Assembly (NCBI RefSeq): GCF_004297105.1
Contig: NZ_SCVE01000020.1
Location: 62,001-126,000, forward strand
Source of the DNA: Herbiconiux sp.
Lineage (GTDB): Bacteria; Actinomycetota; Actinomycetes; Actinomycetales; Microbacteriaceae
Length of the DNA: 64,000 nucleotides
Direction: 5' to 3'
In this document: positions 18,931-28,730 of the stretch, piece after piece
How positions within the stretch are numbered: the first letter of the stretch is position 1
Layout: every line of letters starts with the position of its first letter
Notes under the pieces: generated by a model
What the model saw: only the letters and a program-made list of their open reading frames with translations
Databases searched by the model: none
Told to the model about the DNA's origin: nothing
Position numbers and translations under genes: made by a program

Positions 18931-20529
18931 CTAGGCCAGCGAGATCAGGTCGGCGTAGTCCTTGTTCCAGTGGTCTTCGACGCCGTCGGGCAGGATGAGC
19001 ACGCGCTCGGGGTTGAGCGCCTCCACGGCGCCCTCGTCGTGGCTCACGAGTACCACGGCGCCCTCGTAGTGGGCCAACGCATCCAGGATCTCCTCGCGGC
19101 TCGCGGGGTCGAGGTTGTTCGTGGGCTCATCGAGCAGCAGCACGTTCGCACCCGACACCACGATCATCGCCAGAGCGAGGCGCGTCTTCTCGCCGCCCGA
19201 GAGCACGCCGGCGGGCTTGTGACCGTCGTCGCCTGTGAAGAGGAACGAGCCGAGCACGCGCCGCGCCTCGGTCTCGGTGAGGTTCGGCGATGCCGACACC
19301 ATGTTCTCGAGCACGGAGCGCTTGACGTCGATGGTCTCGTGCTCCTGGGCGTAGTAGCCGATGCGCAGGCCGTGGCCGGGCTCGATCTGGCCGGTGTCGG
19401 GCTTGTCGGCCCCACCCAGGATGCGCAGGAGCGTGGTCTTGCCCGCACCGTTCAGGCCCAGGATGACCACCTTCGAGCCGCGATCGATCGCCAGATCGAC
19501 CGCGGTGAAGATCTCGAGCGAGCCGTAGCTCTTCGAGAGGTTCGAGGCCATCAGCGGAGTGCGGCCGCACGCGGCAGGGGTCGGGAAGCGCAGCTTGGCC
19601 ACACGATCGACCTCGCGCACCTCCTCGAGACCCGAGAGCATCTTCTCGGCGCGCGCCACCATCTGGTGGGCTGCCGCGGCCTTCGATGCCTTGGCGCCGA
19701 ACCGGGCAGCCTGCATCTGCAGCTGGGTTGCCTTCTTCTCGACGTTGACGCGCTCCTTCTTGCGACGCTCCTCGTCGGCCTCGCGCTGCTTGAGGTAGTT
19801 GCGCCAGTTCATGTTGTAGACGTCGATCACCTGGCGATTGGCGTCGAGATAGAACACGCGGTTCACCGTCTCGCCCACGAGCTCGATGTCGTGGCTGATC
19901 ACGATGAAGCCGCCGTTGTAGTTCTTGAGGAAGTCGCGCAGCCACACCACCGAGTCGGCGTCGAGGTGGTTGGTGGGTTCATCCAGAATCAGCGTCTCCG
20001 CGTCGGAGAACAGGATGCGCGCGAGCTCGATACGGCGCCGCTGACCACCCGAGAGCGTCTTCAACGGCTGGTCGAGGATGCGGTCGGGCAGGCTGAGGTT
20101 GCTGGCGATCGATGCCGCCTCCGCCTCGGCCGCGTAACCGCCGAGTCCGTCGAAGCGCTCGGTGAGGTTGCCGTACTTCTTCATGGCCGCAGCGCTCACG
20201 GCCGGGTCATCCGACCCCATGGCCATGGACGACTCGTGCATGCCCTCGAGCAGTGACCCGAGACCCCGGGCGTTCAGGATGCGTGTGCGCGCCAGCTCCT
20301 CGGGGTCGCCCGACCGTGGATCCTGGGGGAGATAGCCGAGCTCGCCCGACCGGTGCACGGCACCGTCGGCGGGCTGGAGGTCACCGGCGAGCACCTTGGT
20401 GAGGGTGGTCTTGCCGGCTCCGTTACGGCCGACCAGTCCGACTTTGTCGCCGGGACCGACGCGGAACGACACGTCCTCCATGAGGGTTCGTGCGCCGACC
20501 CGGATGGCCAGGTCTGAAACGCTGAGCAC
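18931..20529 (-). CDS. ABC-F family ATPase
   Basis: 532-residue protein with two ABC domains and no membrane segments. The first Walker A is GRNGAGKTT near residue 36 with signature LSGGQ; the second is GLNGAGKTT with signature LSGGE. They are joined by a charged, helical linker rich in Lys/Arg/Glu. ABC-F proteins act on the ribosome in translation quality control or antibiotic protection; which applies here is not clear. GTG 20529 gives the usual family length. The longer upstream frame (to 20649) is low-quality and not supported. Confidence 0.88.
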   Translation of the reverse strand: MLSVSDLAIRVGARTLMEDVSFRVGPGDKVGLVGRNGAGKTTLTKVLAGDLQPADGAVHRSGELGYLPQDPRSGDPEELARTRILNARGLGSLLEGMHESSMAMGSDDPAVSAAAMKKYGNLTERFDGLGGYAAEAEAASIASNLSLPDRILDQPLKTLSGGQRRRIELARILFSDAETLILDEPTNHLDADSVVWLRDFLKNYNGGFIVISHDIELVGETVNRVFYLDANRQVIDVYNMNWRNYLKQREADEERRKKERVNVEKKATQLQMQAARFGAKASKAAAAHQMVARAEKMLSGLEEVREVDRVAKLRFPTPAACGRTPLMASNLSKSYGSLEIFTAVDLAIDRGSKVVILGLNGAGKTTLLRILGGADKPDTGQIEPGHGLRIGYYAQEHETIDVKRSVLENMVSASPNLTETEARRVLGSFLFTGDDGHKPAGVLSGGEKTRLALAMIVVSGANVLLLDEPTNNLDPASREEILDALAHYEGAVVLVSHDEGAVEALNPERVLILPDGVEDHWNKDYADLISLA

Positions 20530-20684
20530 AGAAATATCCAATTCTTTCGTTGCGTTTCCACAACGCGAGGGGTGGGGGGTGTCTTCTAGTATATTTCGAG
20601 GGACACCGCCGGCTGACCGCTGCTCGCTGTCCGCGCAATCGCCTTGCATCAGCGCCGGGCGTCCCGCACCGAGAAGGAGACTGC

Positions 20685-21275
20685 ATGTCCACTCTGTCCT
20701 TGGCCGCCGGCCGCCCCACGCTCGCCGATCGCCTGGTCGCCCGGAGCGTCCTCTCCGACGTGCTCCTCGTCGCGGGCGGTGCCGCGTTCACCGGTCTTCT
20801 GGCTCAGATCGCGGTTCCCCTGTGGCCGGTTCCGATCACTGGACAGACACTCGCCGTCCTGCTCGTGGCCTCCACGCTCGGCGCCGTGCGCGGCGTGCTC
20901 GCCATGGTCGCCTACGCGCTGCTCGGCGTGGTGGGTGTGCCGTGGTTCAGCGAGGCGGCTTCCGGATGGCACGTGGTCGCCGGTCCCACCGGTGGCTACA
21001 TCATCGGCTTCATCTTCGCCGCCGGCCTCACCGGTTGGCTCGCCCAGCGTCAGTGGGACCGCCGGTTCCTCGGTGCCTTCGTCTCGTTCATGGCCGGCAC
21101 CGGCATCACCTTCGCCATCGGTCTCCCCTGGCTGGCCGCCTCGCTCGGCCTCAACCTCGAGCAGACCCTGCAGGCCGGCCTCTACCCCTTCATCATCGGC
21201 GGCATCATCAAGGCACTCCTGGCCGCGGGCATCATCCCGCTCGCCTGGAAGCTCACCGACCGCTTCAAGAAGTAG
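20685..21275 (+). CDS. bioY: Biotin transporter BioY
   Basis: 196-residue S-component of an energy-coupling-factor transporter, about six hydrophobic helices. Typical features are the conserved PVPITGQTLAVLL near 45-57, GGYIIGF near 103-109 and GTGITFAIG near 140. It binds and imports biotin. No bioM/bioN genes are adjacent, so it either works alone or uses a shared energising module encoded elsewhere. ATG 20685 follows GAAGGAGA. It is divergent from the ABC-F gene; I saw no clear biotin-regulator palindrome in the 155-base gap. Confidence 0.92.
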   Translation: MSTLSLAAGRPTLADRLVARSVLSDVLLVAGGAAFTGLLAQIAVPLWPVPITGQTLAVLLVASTLGAVRGVLAMVAYALLGVVGVPWFSEAASGWHVVAGPTGGYIIGFIFAAGLTGWLAQRQWDRRFLGAFVSFMAGTGITFAIGLPWLAASLGLNLEQTLQAGLYPFIIGGIIKALLAAGIIPLAWKLTDRFKK

Positions 21276-21314
21276 CCCGCCCCGCGGCCTCGCCGCGCTA
21301 CCCGCGGACTTCGC

Positions 21315-21365
21315 CAAACGTCGCGGCAACCTCGCCCTCTGGGGCGCCGGTTGCCGCGACGTTTG
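21315..21365. repeat. 51-bp hairpin, copy 1 (right of bioY)
   Basis: Perfect 17-bp arms (21315-21331 and 21349-21365) with a 17-base spacer that contains a further CGCCC/GGGCG pair. An outer GCGGAC/GTCCGC pair extends it. The 51 bases are the exact reverse complement of 22419-22469. It lies between convergent bioY and the DUF559 gene and could end both. Confidence 0.85.
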
Positions 21366-21424
21366 CCGTTGTCCGCAGCCCGAACGCCTCTTCCCCTTTC
21401 GGCGCGAACGCCGGCCCACTGCAC

Positions 21425-22309
21425 TCACGGCGTCACCACCGCTCCCCTTCGGTGGCGCGCCGACCACCGATGTTCTCCACGGGCGACAATGGCCCGCACC
21501 ACCGCCACCACCCGCGGCCACTCGAACATCACCTGCGCGTAGCTCAGTCGCAGCACGAGATACCCCCGTTCGGCAGCCCCCAGGTCGCGCTCGTAGTCCT
21601 TCTTCACGGCCTGGTCGTCGGAGTGCCACTCGCGCCCGTCGCATTCGATCACGAGGCGCTCCCCCACGAGCAGATCGACCCGTCCAATCCCCACAAGTTC
21701 GACCTGAATGCGGAACGGGATGTTCACCGCCCGCAGCCCCAGGCGAACGCGGGTCTCGATTCCGGAGTCGGCACGCCGGTCCGTCAGCTCGAGGTACCGC
21801 CGATAGCGCCCCGGCAACTGTTCCATCACGGACTCGAGCTGCCGAGGACGCACCGCATCCGTGTGCAGTGCGGAGTCGAGCGATGCGACGGCATCGAGCC
21901 TGCTCTCGCACATCACGGCCTGGGCCAGCGCCCAGCTCGCTGCATCGATACCTCCTCGGGGCGGGGGAAGACCCACGAGCTGGAGTGACCGGTGAAACGT
22001 CACCCCGTGCGCCGCCGCCGGCAGCTTTGCGTAGCGAGGCACCCGCACATGCCGCCGCCCATCGTCGATCCCCGCCCAGATCCCGTGGCGGCGAAGCGCC
22101 GTCGTGCAGCTGAGGATGCCGCCGAGGCGTACAGCGGCCACTGCATCCGCGGGCGCATCCGGAAGCCTCACCCAACCGCGCCGCACCCGCAGGAGGGCAC
22201 CCGAGCGCACGGGCCGGTCGATGTCGCGCAGGCTGTGGCCGTGCGCCCGCAATTCGTCGCACGACGCGAGCCCGCCCAGCGCGACCACCGTCTCCTCCAC
22301 TGTGTGCAT
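21425..22309 (-). CDS. DUF559/Vsr-like endonuclease-domain protein
   Basis: 294 residues. The N-terminal 50 residues resemble the winged-helix domain of AbiEi-like proteins. The C-terminal 110 residues form a PD-(D/E)xK-type nuclease domain: Glu185, Asp212 (GRVDLL), and Glu222-Cys-Asp224, followed by DYERD and GYLVLRLSYAQV, as in DUF559/very-short-patch-repair-like proteins. The active site looks intact. There is no toxin, methyltransferase or helicase partner beside it. It is framed by two identical inverted hairpins. These genes are common and variable in actinobacteria, and their function is not settled. Confidence 0.8.
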   Translation of the reverse strand: MHTVEETVVALGGLASCDELRAHGHSLRDIDRPVRSGALLRVRRGWVRLPDAPADAVAAVRLGGILSCTTALRRHGIWAGIDDGRRHVRVPRYAKLPAAAHGVTFHRSLQLVGLPPPRGGIDAASWALAQAVMCESRLDAVASLDSALHTDAVRPRQLESVMEQLPGRYRRYLELTDRRADSGIETRVRLGLRAVNIPFRIQVELVGIGRVDLLVGERLVIECDGREWHSDDQAVKKDYERDLGAAERGYLVLRLSYAQVMFEWPRVVAVVRAIVARGEHRWSARHRRGAVVTP

Positions 22310-22418
22310 GCCGCAATCCTGAGTGGTGGATCGGCCGACGGATGCCCCAGAACCCGGTCTGGGGACATCCGCCCCCCACCGCCATCGGTGCAGGAGAGGA
22401 CGCGACTTCGGACAACGA

Positions 22419-22469
22419 CAAACGTCGCGGCAACCGGCGCCCCAGAGGGCGAGGTTGCCGCGACGTTTG
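22419..22469. repeat. 51-bp hairpin, copy 2 (downstream of sufT)
   Basis: Arms 22419-22435 and 22453-22469, exact reverse complement of copy 1. Similarity continues about 13 bases beyond each end (roughly 11 of 13 and 12 of 14 matches). It lies 20 bases beyond the sufT stop, where a terminator of the suf operon is expected. Confidence 0.85.
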
Positions 22470-22489
22470 GAGAACTCCGCGGAGAGAGG

Positions 22490-22819
22490 CTAGATCGAGA
22501 AGCCGAGCGCGCGCATCATGTCGCGACCGTCGTCGGTGATCTTGTCGGGACCCCACGGCGGCATCCACACCCAGTTGATGCGGAACTGCTCCACCACGCC
22601 GTCGAGTGCCTCGGCCGTCTGCTCTTCGAGCACGTCGGTGAGGGGGCATCCGGCGCTCGTGAGCGTCATCGAGATGACGAGGGCGTTCTGCTCGTCGTCC
22701 CAGCCGAGGTCGTAGATGAGGCCGAGGTCGACGATGTTCACGCCGAGTTCCGGGTCCATCACGTCTTTGAGCGCTTCTTCGATCTCGTCGAAGCGCTGGG
22801 GTGCCAGTGTCGTGACCAT
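22490..22819 (-). CDS. sufT: Metal-sulfur cluster assembly factor (DUF59/MIP18 family)
   Basis: 109 residues with the DUF59 core: MDPELGVNIVDLGLIYD near 20-36, then TSAGCPLTD near 55-63 with the conserved Cys, and a GxDK-type end. SufT-like proteins help mature Fe-S proteins. It is last of the suf operon, four bases after sufC. In many actinobacteria sufS and sufU lie between sufC and sufT; here they are absent. Confidence 0.9.
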   Translation of the reverse strand: MVTTLAPQRFDEIEEALKDVMDPELGVNIVDLGLIYDLGWDDEQNALVISMTLTSAGCPLTDVLEEQTAEALDGVVEQFRINWVWMPPWGPDKITDDGRDMMRALGFSI

Positions 22820-22823
22820 ATCG

Positions 22824-23588
<765 letters not shown>

Positions 23589-23589
23589 G

Positions 23590-23916
23590 CTAATCAATCA
23601 CTTTCGTCACGGTTGGGTCGATGTAGATGTCCCCGTCGATGACTTCGATCGCGAAGACGGGAACAGGCTCGTAGGCGGGCAGCGTCATGGGCTTGCCCGT
23701 CTCGAGCGAGAACTTGGAGCCGTGGGCCCAGCACTCGAGCGCGTCGTCTTCCACGAAGCCCTCGGCGAGTGAGATGTCGCCGTGGGTGCAGGTGTCGCCG
23801 ATGGCGTGGCACTCCCCCGCGGAATCCTTCACGAGCGCGATCGGCACGCCGCCCACCACGACGCGCAGTGCCTGGTTCACGGGCACGTCGTCGAATGCAC
23901 AGACTCTCTCAGCCAT
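23590..23916 (-). CDS. Rieske-type [2Fe-2S] ferredoxin subunit
   Basis: 108-residue Rieske protein with both cluster motifs: CTHG near 42-45 and CWAH near 61-64 (Cys-x-His and Cys-x2-His). It is annotated in relatives as a non-haem iron oxygenase ferredoxin component. Its place inside the suf operon, three bases after sufD and one before sufC, is common in actinobacteria and suggests an electron supply for cluster assembly, which remains inference. Confidence 0.92.
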   Translation of the reverse strand: MAERVCAFDDVPVNQALRVVVGGVPIALVKDSAGECHAIGDTCTHGDISLAEGFVEDDALECWAHGSKFSLETGKPMTLPAYEPVPVFAIEVIDGDIYIDPTVTKVID

Positions 23917-23919
23917 CGG

Positions 23920-25125
23920 TCACACCGCCTGGGATGCGACGAGCTCGGCTTCGATCGCCTCCGAGAGGCGTGCCTCGAGCGACTCCGAACCGATCTGCTG
24001 GATGATCTCGGCCAGGAAGCCGCGCACCACGAGGCGGCGGGCCTCCTCTTCGCTGATGCCGCGCGACTGCAGGTAGAAGAGCTGCTCGTCGTCGAAACGG
24101 CCGGTCGACGAGGCATGCCCCGCGCCCATGATGTTGCCCGTCTCGATCTCGAGGTTCGGGATGCTGTCGGCCCGCGTTCCCTCGGAGAGCACGAGGTTGC
24201 GGTTCTGCTCGTAGCTGTCGGTGCCATCGGCGTGCGGGCCGATGAGCACGTCGCCCACCCACACGGTGTGTGCGCCCTCGCCCTGCAGCGCGCCCTTGTA
24301 GTTGACCCGGCTGCGGGTGTTGGCGGCCACGTGGTCGATGTAGGGCCGCTGTTCGAAGTACTGGCCCGCATCCGCGAAGTAGAGACCGAACGAGTCGATC
24401 GACGCGCCCTGCTCCACCAGGTGGATCGAGGGGTTGATTCGAACCACCGAGCCGCCGAGCGACACGATCACGTGCTTCAGTGAGGCATCCCGCCCGACAC
24501 GGGCGAAGTGGCTCGAGAGGTGGATGGCCGAGTCGTTCCACTCCTGCACCGTCACGACCGTGAGCTGCGCGTTCGCGCCCACGACGATCTCGACGTTCTC
24601 GGTGAGGTTCGCGTCGCCGGACTGCTCCAGGATGACGGTGCCCTTGCTGTTCGGCACAGCCTCGATCACGATGTGGGCACCGCGCGGTGACCCGTCGAAG
24701 CGGTCTCGGCGCACGACGGTCTCGGCGCCGTCTTCACCGGTGACCTTGATGTGCAGAGCCTTCTCGACACTCGCCCAGGCGTTCGCGGATGCGCGCTCCT
24801 CCGGAGCGCCCGCCGAACCGACCAGCGCGTTCGTGCGGTCGATCCAGTCGACCGTCGCGCCGCCCGACTCGGTGTAGCTGAAGGCCACGGGCGAGCCGTC
24901 GACCGACTCGGCCGTGAGGTGCTTCAGCTTCGCGAGGGGTGCGAACTTCCACTCGAACTCGAGCCCCGTGACCTCCGCGAAGTCATCGGGTGACGTGGAG
25001 GTGAAGCGCTCCGAGCGGGTCTGAACCGGCACGAAGGCCGAGCCCCCGTCGGAGTGCGCCTGGAGTCCGTGCTGAACGGCCGCCACCTTCTCAGTCAGAG
25101 GTGCGGTGATTTCGGGTGCCGCCAT
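23920..25125 (-). CDS. sufD: Fe-S cluster assembly protein SufD
   Basis: 401-residue beta-helical scaffold partner of SufB and SufC. The C-terminal part has SRVNYKGALQGEGAHTVWVGD, EQNRNLVLSEG and the family end FDDEQLFYLQSRGISEEEARRLVV. The start codon directly follows the sufB stop, so translation is coupled. Confidence 0.94.
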   Translation of the reverse strand: MAAPEITAPLTEKVAAVQHGLQAHSDGGSAFVPVQTRSERFTSTSPDDFAEVTGLEFEWKFAPLAKLKHLTAESVDGSPVAFSYTESGGATVDWIDRTNALVGSAGAPEERASANAWASVEKALHIKVTGEDGAETVVRRDRFDGSPRGAHIVIEAVPNSKGTVILEQSGDANLTENVEIVVGANAQLTVVTVQEWNDSAIHLSSHFARVGRDASLKHVIVSLGGSVVRINPSIHLVEQGASIDSFGLYFADAGQYFEQRPYIDHVAANTRSRVNYKGALQGEGAHTVWVGDVLIGPHADGTDSYEQNRNLVLSEGTRADSIPNLEIETGNIMGAGHASSTGRFDDEQLFYLQSRGISEEEARRLVVRGFLAEIIQQIGSESLEARLSEAIEAELVASQAV

Positions 25126-26544
25126 CTAGCCGACGCTGCCTTCCATGCCCATCTCGATGAGCTTGTTGAGTTCGAGTGCGTACTCCATGGGCAGCTCGCG
25201 CGCGATGGGCTCGATGAAGCCGCGCACGATCATGGCCATGGCCTCGTCTTCGGGGAGACCCCGCGACATGAGGTAGAAGAGCTGCTCTTCCGACACCTTC
25301 GACACGGTCGCCTCGTGACCGAGCTGAACGTCGTCGACCCGGATGTCGATGGCCGGGTAGGTGTCGGAGCGCGAGATGGTGTCAACCAGCAGAGCGTCGC
25401 AGCGCACGGTGTTGGCCGAGTGGTGGGCGTTCTCCGACATCCGGATCTCACCGCGGTATCCCGCGCGACCGCCGCCTCGGGCGATCGACTTCGAGACGAT
25501 CGACGACTGGGTGTAGGGCGCCATGTGGATCATCTTCGCGCCGGCATCCTGGTGCTGGCCCGGGCCCGCGAAGGCCACCGAGAGCGTCTCGCCCTTGGCG
25601 TGCTCACCCACGAGGTAGATCGAGGGGTACTTCATGGTGACCTTGGAGCCGATGTTGCCATCGATCCACTCCATCGTCGCGCCCTCGTGCGCGATGGCGC
25701 GCTTGGTGACGAGGTTGTAGACGTTGTTCGACCAGTTCTGGATCGTGGTGTAGCGAACGCGGGCGTTCTTCTTCACGATGATCTCGACCACGGCCGAGTG
25801 CAGCGAGTCGCTCTTGTAGATGGGAGCGGTGCAGCCCTCGATGTAGTGCACGTACGAGCCCTCATCGGCGATGATCAGCGTGCGCTCGAACTGGCCCATG
25901 TTCTCGGTGTTGATGCGGAAGTAGGCCTGCAGCGGGATCTCGACGTGCACGCCCTTCGGCACGTAGACGAACGAGCCGCCCGACCAGACGGCCGTGTTGA
26001 GTGCGGCGAACTTGTTGTCGCCCGAGGGGATGACGGTGCCGAAGTACTCGGTGAAGAACTCGGGGTGCTCGCGCAGCGCGGTGTCGGTGTCCATGAAGAT
26101 GACGCCCTGGGCCTCGAGGTCTTCGCGGATCTGGTGGTACACCACCTCGGACTCGTACTGCGCGGCGACGCCGGAAACGAGACGCTGACGCTCCGCCTCG
26201 GGGATGCCGAGCTTCTCGTAGGTGTTCTTGATGTCGTCGGGCAGGTCTTCCCAGGTCTGGGCCTGCTTCTCCGTGGAGCGCACGAAGTACTTGATGTTGT
26301 CGAAGTCGATGCCCGAGAGATCTGCTCCCCACGTGGGCATGGGCTTGCGTCCGAAGATCTGAAGGGCCTTGAGGCGCGTCTTCAGCATCCATTCGGGCTC
26401 GTTCTTCAGGGCGGAGATGTTCTCGACCACGGACTCGTTGATGCCGCGTTTAGCGGATGCACCTGCAGCATCCGAGTCGGACCAGCCGAACTCGTACACC
26501 CCGAGGTTCTCGAGTTCCGGTCGGTCGATGAGTACGTCTGACAT
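25126..26544 (-). CDS. sufB: Fe-S cluster assembly protein SufB
   Basis: 472 residues. Seen are the N-terminal helical region [18 protein letters not shown], the beta-helix core, EGCTAPIY (conserved Cys), [17 protein letters not shown] (conserved His/Cys region) and the C-terminal [25 protein letters not shown]. SufB hosts nascent cluster assembly with SufC and SufD. ATG 26544 follows GGAAGGGAG; the frame extends nine codons further upstream without support. It heads the operon; there is no sufR-type repressor gene upstream, where ctaA lies instead. Confidence 0.95.
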   Translation of the reverse strand: MSDVLIDRPELENLGVYEFGWSDSDAAGASAKRGINESVVENISALKNEPEWMLKTRLKALQIFGRKPMPTWGADLSGIDFDNIKYFVRSTEKQAQTWEDLPDDIKNTYEKLGIPEAERQRLVSGVAAQYESEVVYHQIREDLEAQGVIFMDTDTALREHPEFFTEYFGTVIPSGDNKFAALNTAVWSGGSFVYVPKGVHVEIPLQAYFRINTENMGQFERTLIIADEGSYVHYIEGCTAPIYKSDSLHSAVVEIIVKKNARVRYTTIQNWSNNVYNLVTKRAIAHEGATMEWIDGNIGSKVTMKYPSIYLVGEHAKGETLSVAFAGPGQHQDAGAKMIHMAPYTQSSIVSKSIARGGGRAGYRGEIRMSENAHHSANTVRCDALLVDTISRSDTYPAIDIRVDDVQLGHEATVSKVSEEQLFYLMSRGLPEDEAMAMIVRGFIEPIARELPMEYALELNKLIEMGMEGSVG

Positions 26545-26570
26545 GACCGCTCCCTTCCTTGCTGCTGACA

Positions 26571-26705
26571 ACCTCCGCTTTCAACCGGGCGGAGGTCTCC
26601 GACATTCCATGGTCGCAGCGAACTATCTGTCGCGACGCGATTCTGGGCGGATTGTGTGTCGGGTGGTACTACGCGTTAAGAGCGTGTTCCTGAGGTTCCA
26701 TTGTA
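26571..26705 (-). promoter_or_regulatory. suf operon leader: -10 box and inverted repeat
   Basis: On the minus strand a TACAAT box (26700-26705) is the best -10 in the 190-base gap, giving a leader of about 150 bases. A perfect 8-bp inverted repeat with a 10-base spacer (26571-26578 and 26589-26596) lies 27-52 bases before the sufB start. It could be a repressor site or a leader hairpin. No good -35 is visible. Confidence 0.4.
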
Positions 26706-26734
26706 TACGTGGCCAGAGCGCGCCGGGCGAAAAG

Positions 26735-27634
26735 TCACGGATGCACGTCGAGCAGCACGCGGAGCACGCCCACCCACACGAGGGCCGACCCGAGCAGGTG
26801 CAGCACCACCATCCACTCGGGCAGTCCGAGCAGGGCCTGGCCGACCCCGAGCAGGGCCTGGAGCACGACGACCACCACGAACGTGAGCGCGCGCCGGCGG
26901 GCGAGCTGCGCGCCCGGGATGCGCTGCAGCGCCACGAGCAGCACGATGCCGAGCACGAGGGTGGCTGTGCCGAGCACACCGTGCACCACCGTCACCTGCT
27001 CCCAGACGAACGCCATGCGGGGCACATCGGCGGAGTCTCCCGCGTGCGGGCCGGATCCGGTGACGAGGGTGCCGACCAGGATGAGCACGGCCGTCACCAC
27101 CACGAGGGCCCAGGCGAGGCCGCCCACCGCACGGGGGAACGCGACATCCGCCGACTGCCCGCGGTGGGCGCGGTGCCAGGTGAGCGTGGTGGTGGTGAGC
27201 AGTGCGATGGCGAGCACGAAGTGCATGGCCACGATGTAGGGGTTGAGCTCCGAGAGAACGGTGACGCCGCCGGCGAGGGCGTTCACGACCACGAGCCAGA
27301 ACTGCGACCAGGCGAGGCGCGTCATCGTGCGGTCGCGCGGCTTCTGCAGCCGCGCCGCCACGATGGCCCAGCCGACCGCCGCGATCAGCACGCCGGTGAG
27401 TGCCCGGTTGGTGAATTCGATGAGACCGTGGATGCCGAGCTCGGGCGTGGTGGTGAGCGACCCCGTCTCACAGGCCGGCCAGGTGGGGCAGCCGAGCCCG
27501 GAGCCCGTGACGCGCACGACTCCCCCGGTGACGATGATGAGGATGCTGACCACGAGCGCGGCCGTGGTGCCCCAGCGGAGGGCACGGGGGGTGAGAGTGA
27601 CTCGTTCGGCGAGCCATCCGAAGGGGGTCTTCAC
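26735..27634 (-). CDS. ctaA: Haem A synthase (COX15/CtaA family)
   Basis: 299-residue integral membrane protein with eight helices, oxidising haem O to haem A for cytochrome c oxidase. The conserved histidines lie in HGLIEFTNR, AMHFVLAIALL, TVVHGVLGT and VVLHLLGSA, and GSGLGCPTWPAC carries the first-loop cysteine pair. GTG 27634 follows AAGGGCG; the long upstream frame is out of phase with ctaB and spurious. The start is 12 bases from the ctaB stop. Confidence 0.93.
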   Translation of the reverse strand: MKTPFGWLAERVTLTPRALRWGTTAALVVSILIIVTGGVVRVTGSGLGCPTWPACETGSLTTTPELGIHGLIEFTNRALTGVLIAAVGWAIVAARLQKPRDRTMTRLAWSQFWLVVVNALAGGVTVLSELNPYIVAMHFVLAIALLTTTTLTWHRAHRGQSADVAFPRAVGGLAWALVVVTAVLILVGTLVTGSGPHAGDSADVPRMAFVWEQVTVVHGVLGTATLVLGIVLLVALQRIPGAQLARRRALTFVVVVVLQALLGVGQALLGLPEWMVVLHLLGSALVWVGVLRVLLDVHP

Positions 27635-27645
27635 GGCGTCGCCCT

Positions 27646-28566
27646 TCAGAACGGCAGCAGCGGGTCGATGGCCACGGCGAGGAAGATCAGGGTGAGGTAG
27701 GTGATCGAGCCGTGGAACACGCGCATCGGCTTGATCGTGAGGTCGCGGATCGACCGCGAGTACAGCCGGTGCGACTCGTAGAGGAACCAGCCGCCCGCGA
27801 GAACCGCGGTGGCCGAGTACACGATCCCCATGTGGCCCACCGGGATGAGCAGCAGCGAGCAGGCCACCATCGCCCAGGCGTAGAGCACGATCTGCAGGCC
27901 CACCACGACGCGACCCCGCACGACAGCGAGCATCGGCACGCCCGCGGTCTTGTAGTCGTCGCGGTACTTCATCGACAGCGGCCAGTAGTGCGGCGGCGTC
28001 CAGAGGAAGATGATGCCGAAGAGGATGAGCGCCTCCCAGGAGAGGGAGTTCGTGACGGCCGCCCAGCCGATGAGAACGGGCATGCAGCCCGCGGTGCCGC
28101 CCCACACGATGTTCTGCGGGGTGCGGCGCTTCAGCACCAACGTGTAGAGCAGCACGTAGATGAGGATGGCGGCGAGCGAGAGCGATGCGGCCAGGATGTT
28201 GGTGAACACCGCGAGCCACACGATCGAGATGACCCCGATCGTCCAGGCGAACACGAGAGCCTCGCGGTCGGAGAGAACGCCGGTGACGAGGGGTCGCTTC
28301 GAGGTGCGGTTCATCACCCGGTCGATGTCGCGGTCGAAGTAGCAGTTGAACGCACCGGCGCTGCCGGCAGAGAGCGCGCCGCCGATGAGAGTGGCGAACA
28401 CGAGCCAGAGGTTCGGGATGCCGCCCTGGGCCAGGATCATGACGGGGACGGTGGTGACGAGCAGCAGCTCGATCACCCGCGGTTTGGTCAGGGCGAAGTA
28501 CGCCTTGATCTTCTCGCCGGGGCTGATGTGCCGTTTCTCGACCCGGCCGTCAACCGCTACGTCCAT
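27646..28566 (-). CDS. ctaB: Protohaem IX farnesyltransferase (haem O synthase)
   Basis: 306-residue UbiA-superfamily prenyltransferase with about nine membrane helices. The metal-farnesyl diphosphate motif is [20 protein letters not shown] near 72-91, with a second Asp-rich region near YRDDY. It adds a farnesyl group to haem B, the step before CtaA. It is divergent from the transketolase operon, the usual actinobacterial arrangement. Confidence 0.95.
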   Translation of the reverse strand: MDVAVDGRVEKRHISPGEKIKAYFALTKPRVIELLLVTTVPVMILAQGGIPNLWLVFATLIGGALSAGSAGAFNCYFDRDIDRVMNRTSKRPLVTGVLSDREALVFAWTIGVISIVWLAVFTNILAASLSLAAILIYVLLYTLVLKRRTPQNIVWGGTAGCMPVLIGWAAVTNSLSWEALILFGIIFLWTPPHYWPLSMKYRDDYKTAGVPMLAVVRGRVVVGLQIVLYAWAMVACSLLLIPVGHMGIVYSATAVLAGGWFLYESHRLYSRSIRDLTIKPMRVFHGSITYLTLIFLAVAIDPLLPF

Positions 28567-28603
28567 TACTCCTCATTACCTACCGCTGCTGTCCCCTGGC
28601 ACA

Positions 28604-28609
28604 AGTCTA
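28604..28609 (-). promoter_or_regulatory. Putative -10 box (TAGACT) of ctaB-ctaA
   Basis: TAGACT on the minus strand, 37 bases before the ctaB start. No strong -35 is seen. The remaining gap to 28730 holds the unmapped promoter of tkt. Confidence 0.35.
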
Positions 28610-28730
28610 TTGGATCGGGGCGGTCGACCCGTCCGCCTCACTATGCTTAAGGAGCGACACTGACGTGGTGACGAGAAGCCTTGCGCCGGGTGCGCGGGGC
28701 CAGCATGAAATCGAGAAGGGTCCATACCTC

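Noticed and set aside
20530..20684. Riboswitch or biotin-regulator operator before bioY
   Set aside because: No clear palindrome or conserved leader structure could be recognised by eye in this gap.
21425..22309. AbiE-type toxin-antitoxin pair
   Set aside because: The N-terminal domain resembles AbiEi, but there is no nucleotidyltransferase (AbiEii) gene on either side.
21315..22469. Insertion sequence with terminal inverted repeats
   Set aside because: No transposase, no target-site duplication seen, and each repeat is itself a hairpin at a gene end; kept only as a possible cassette.
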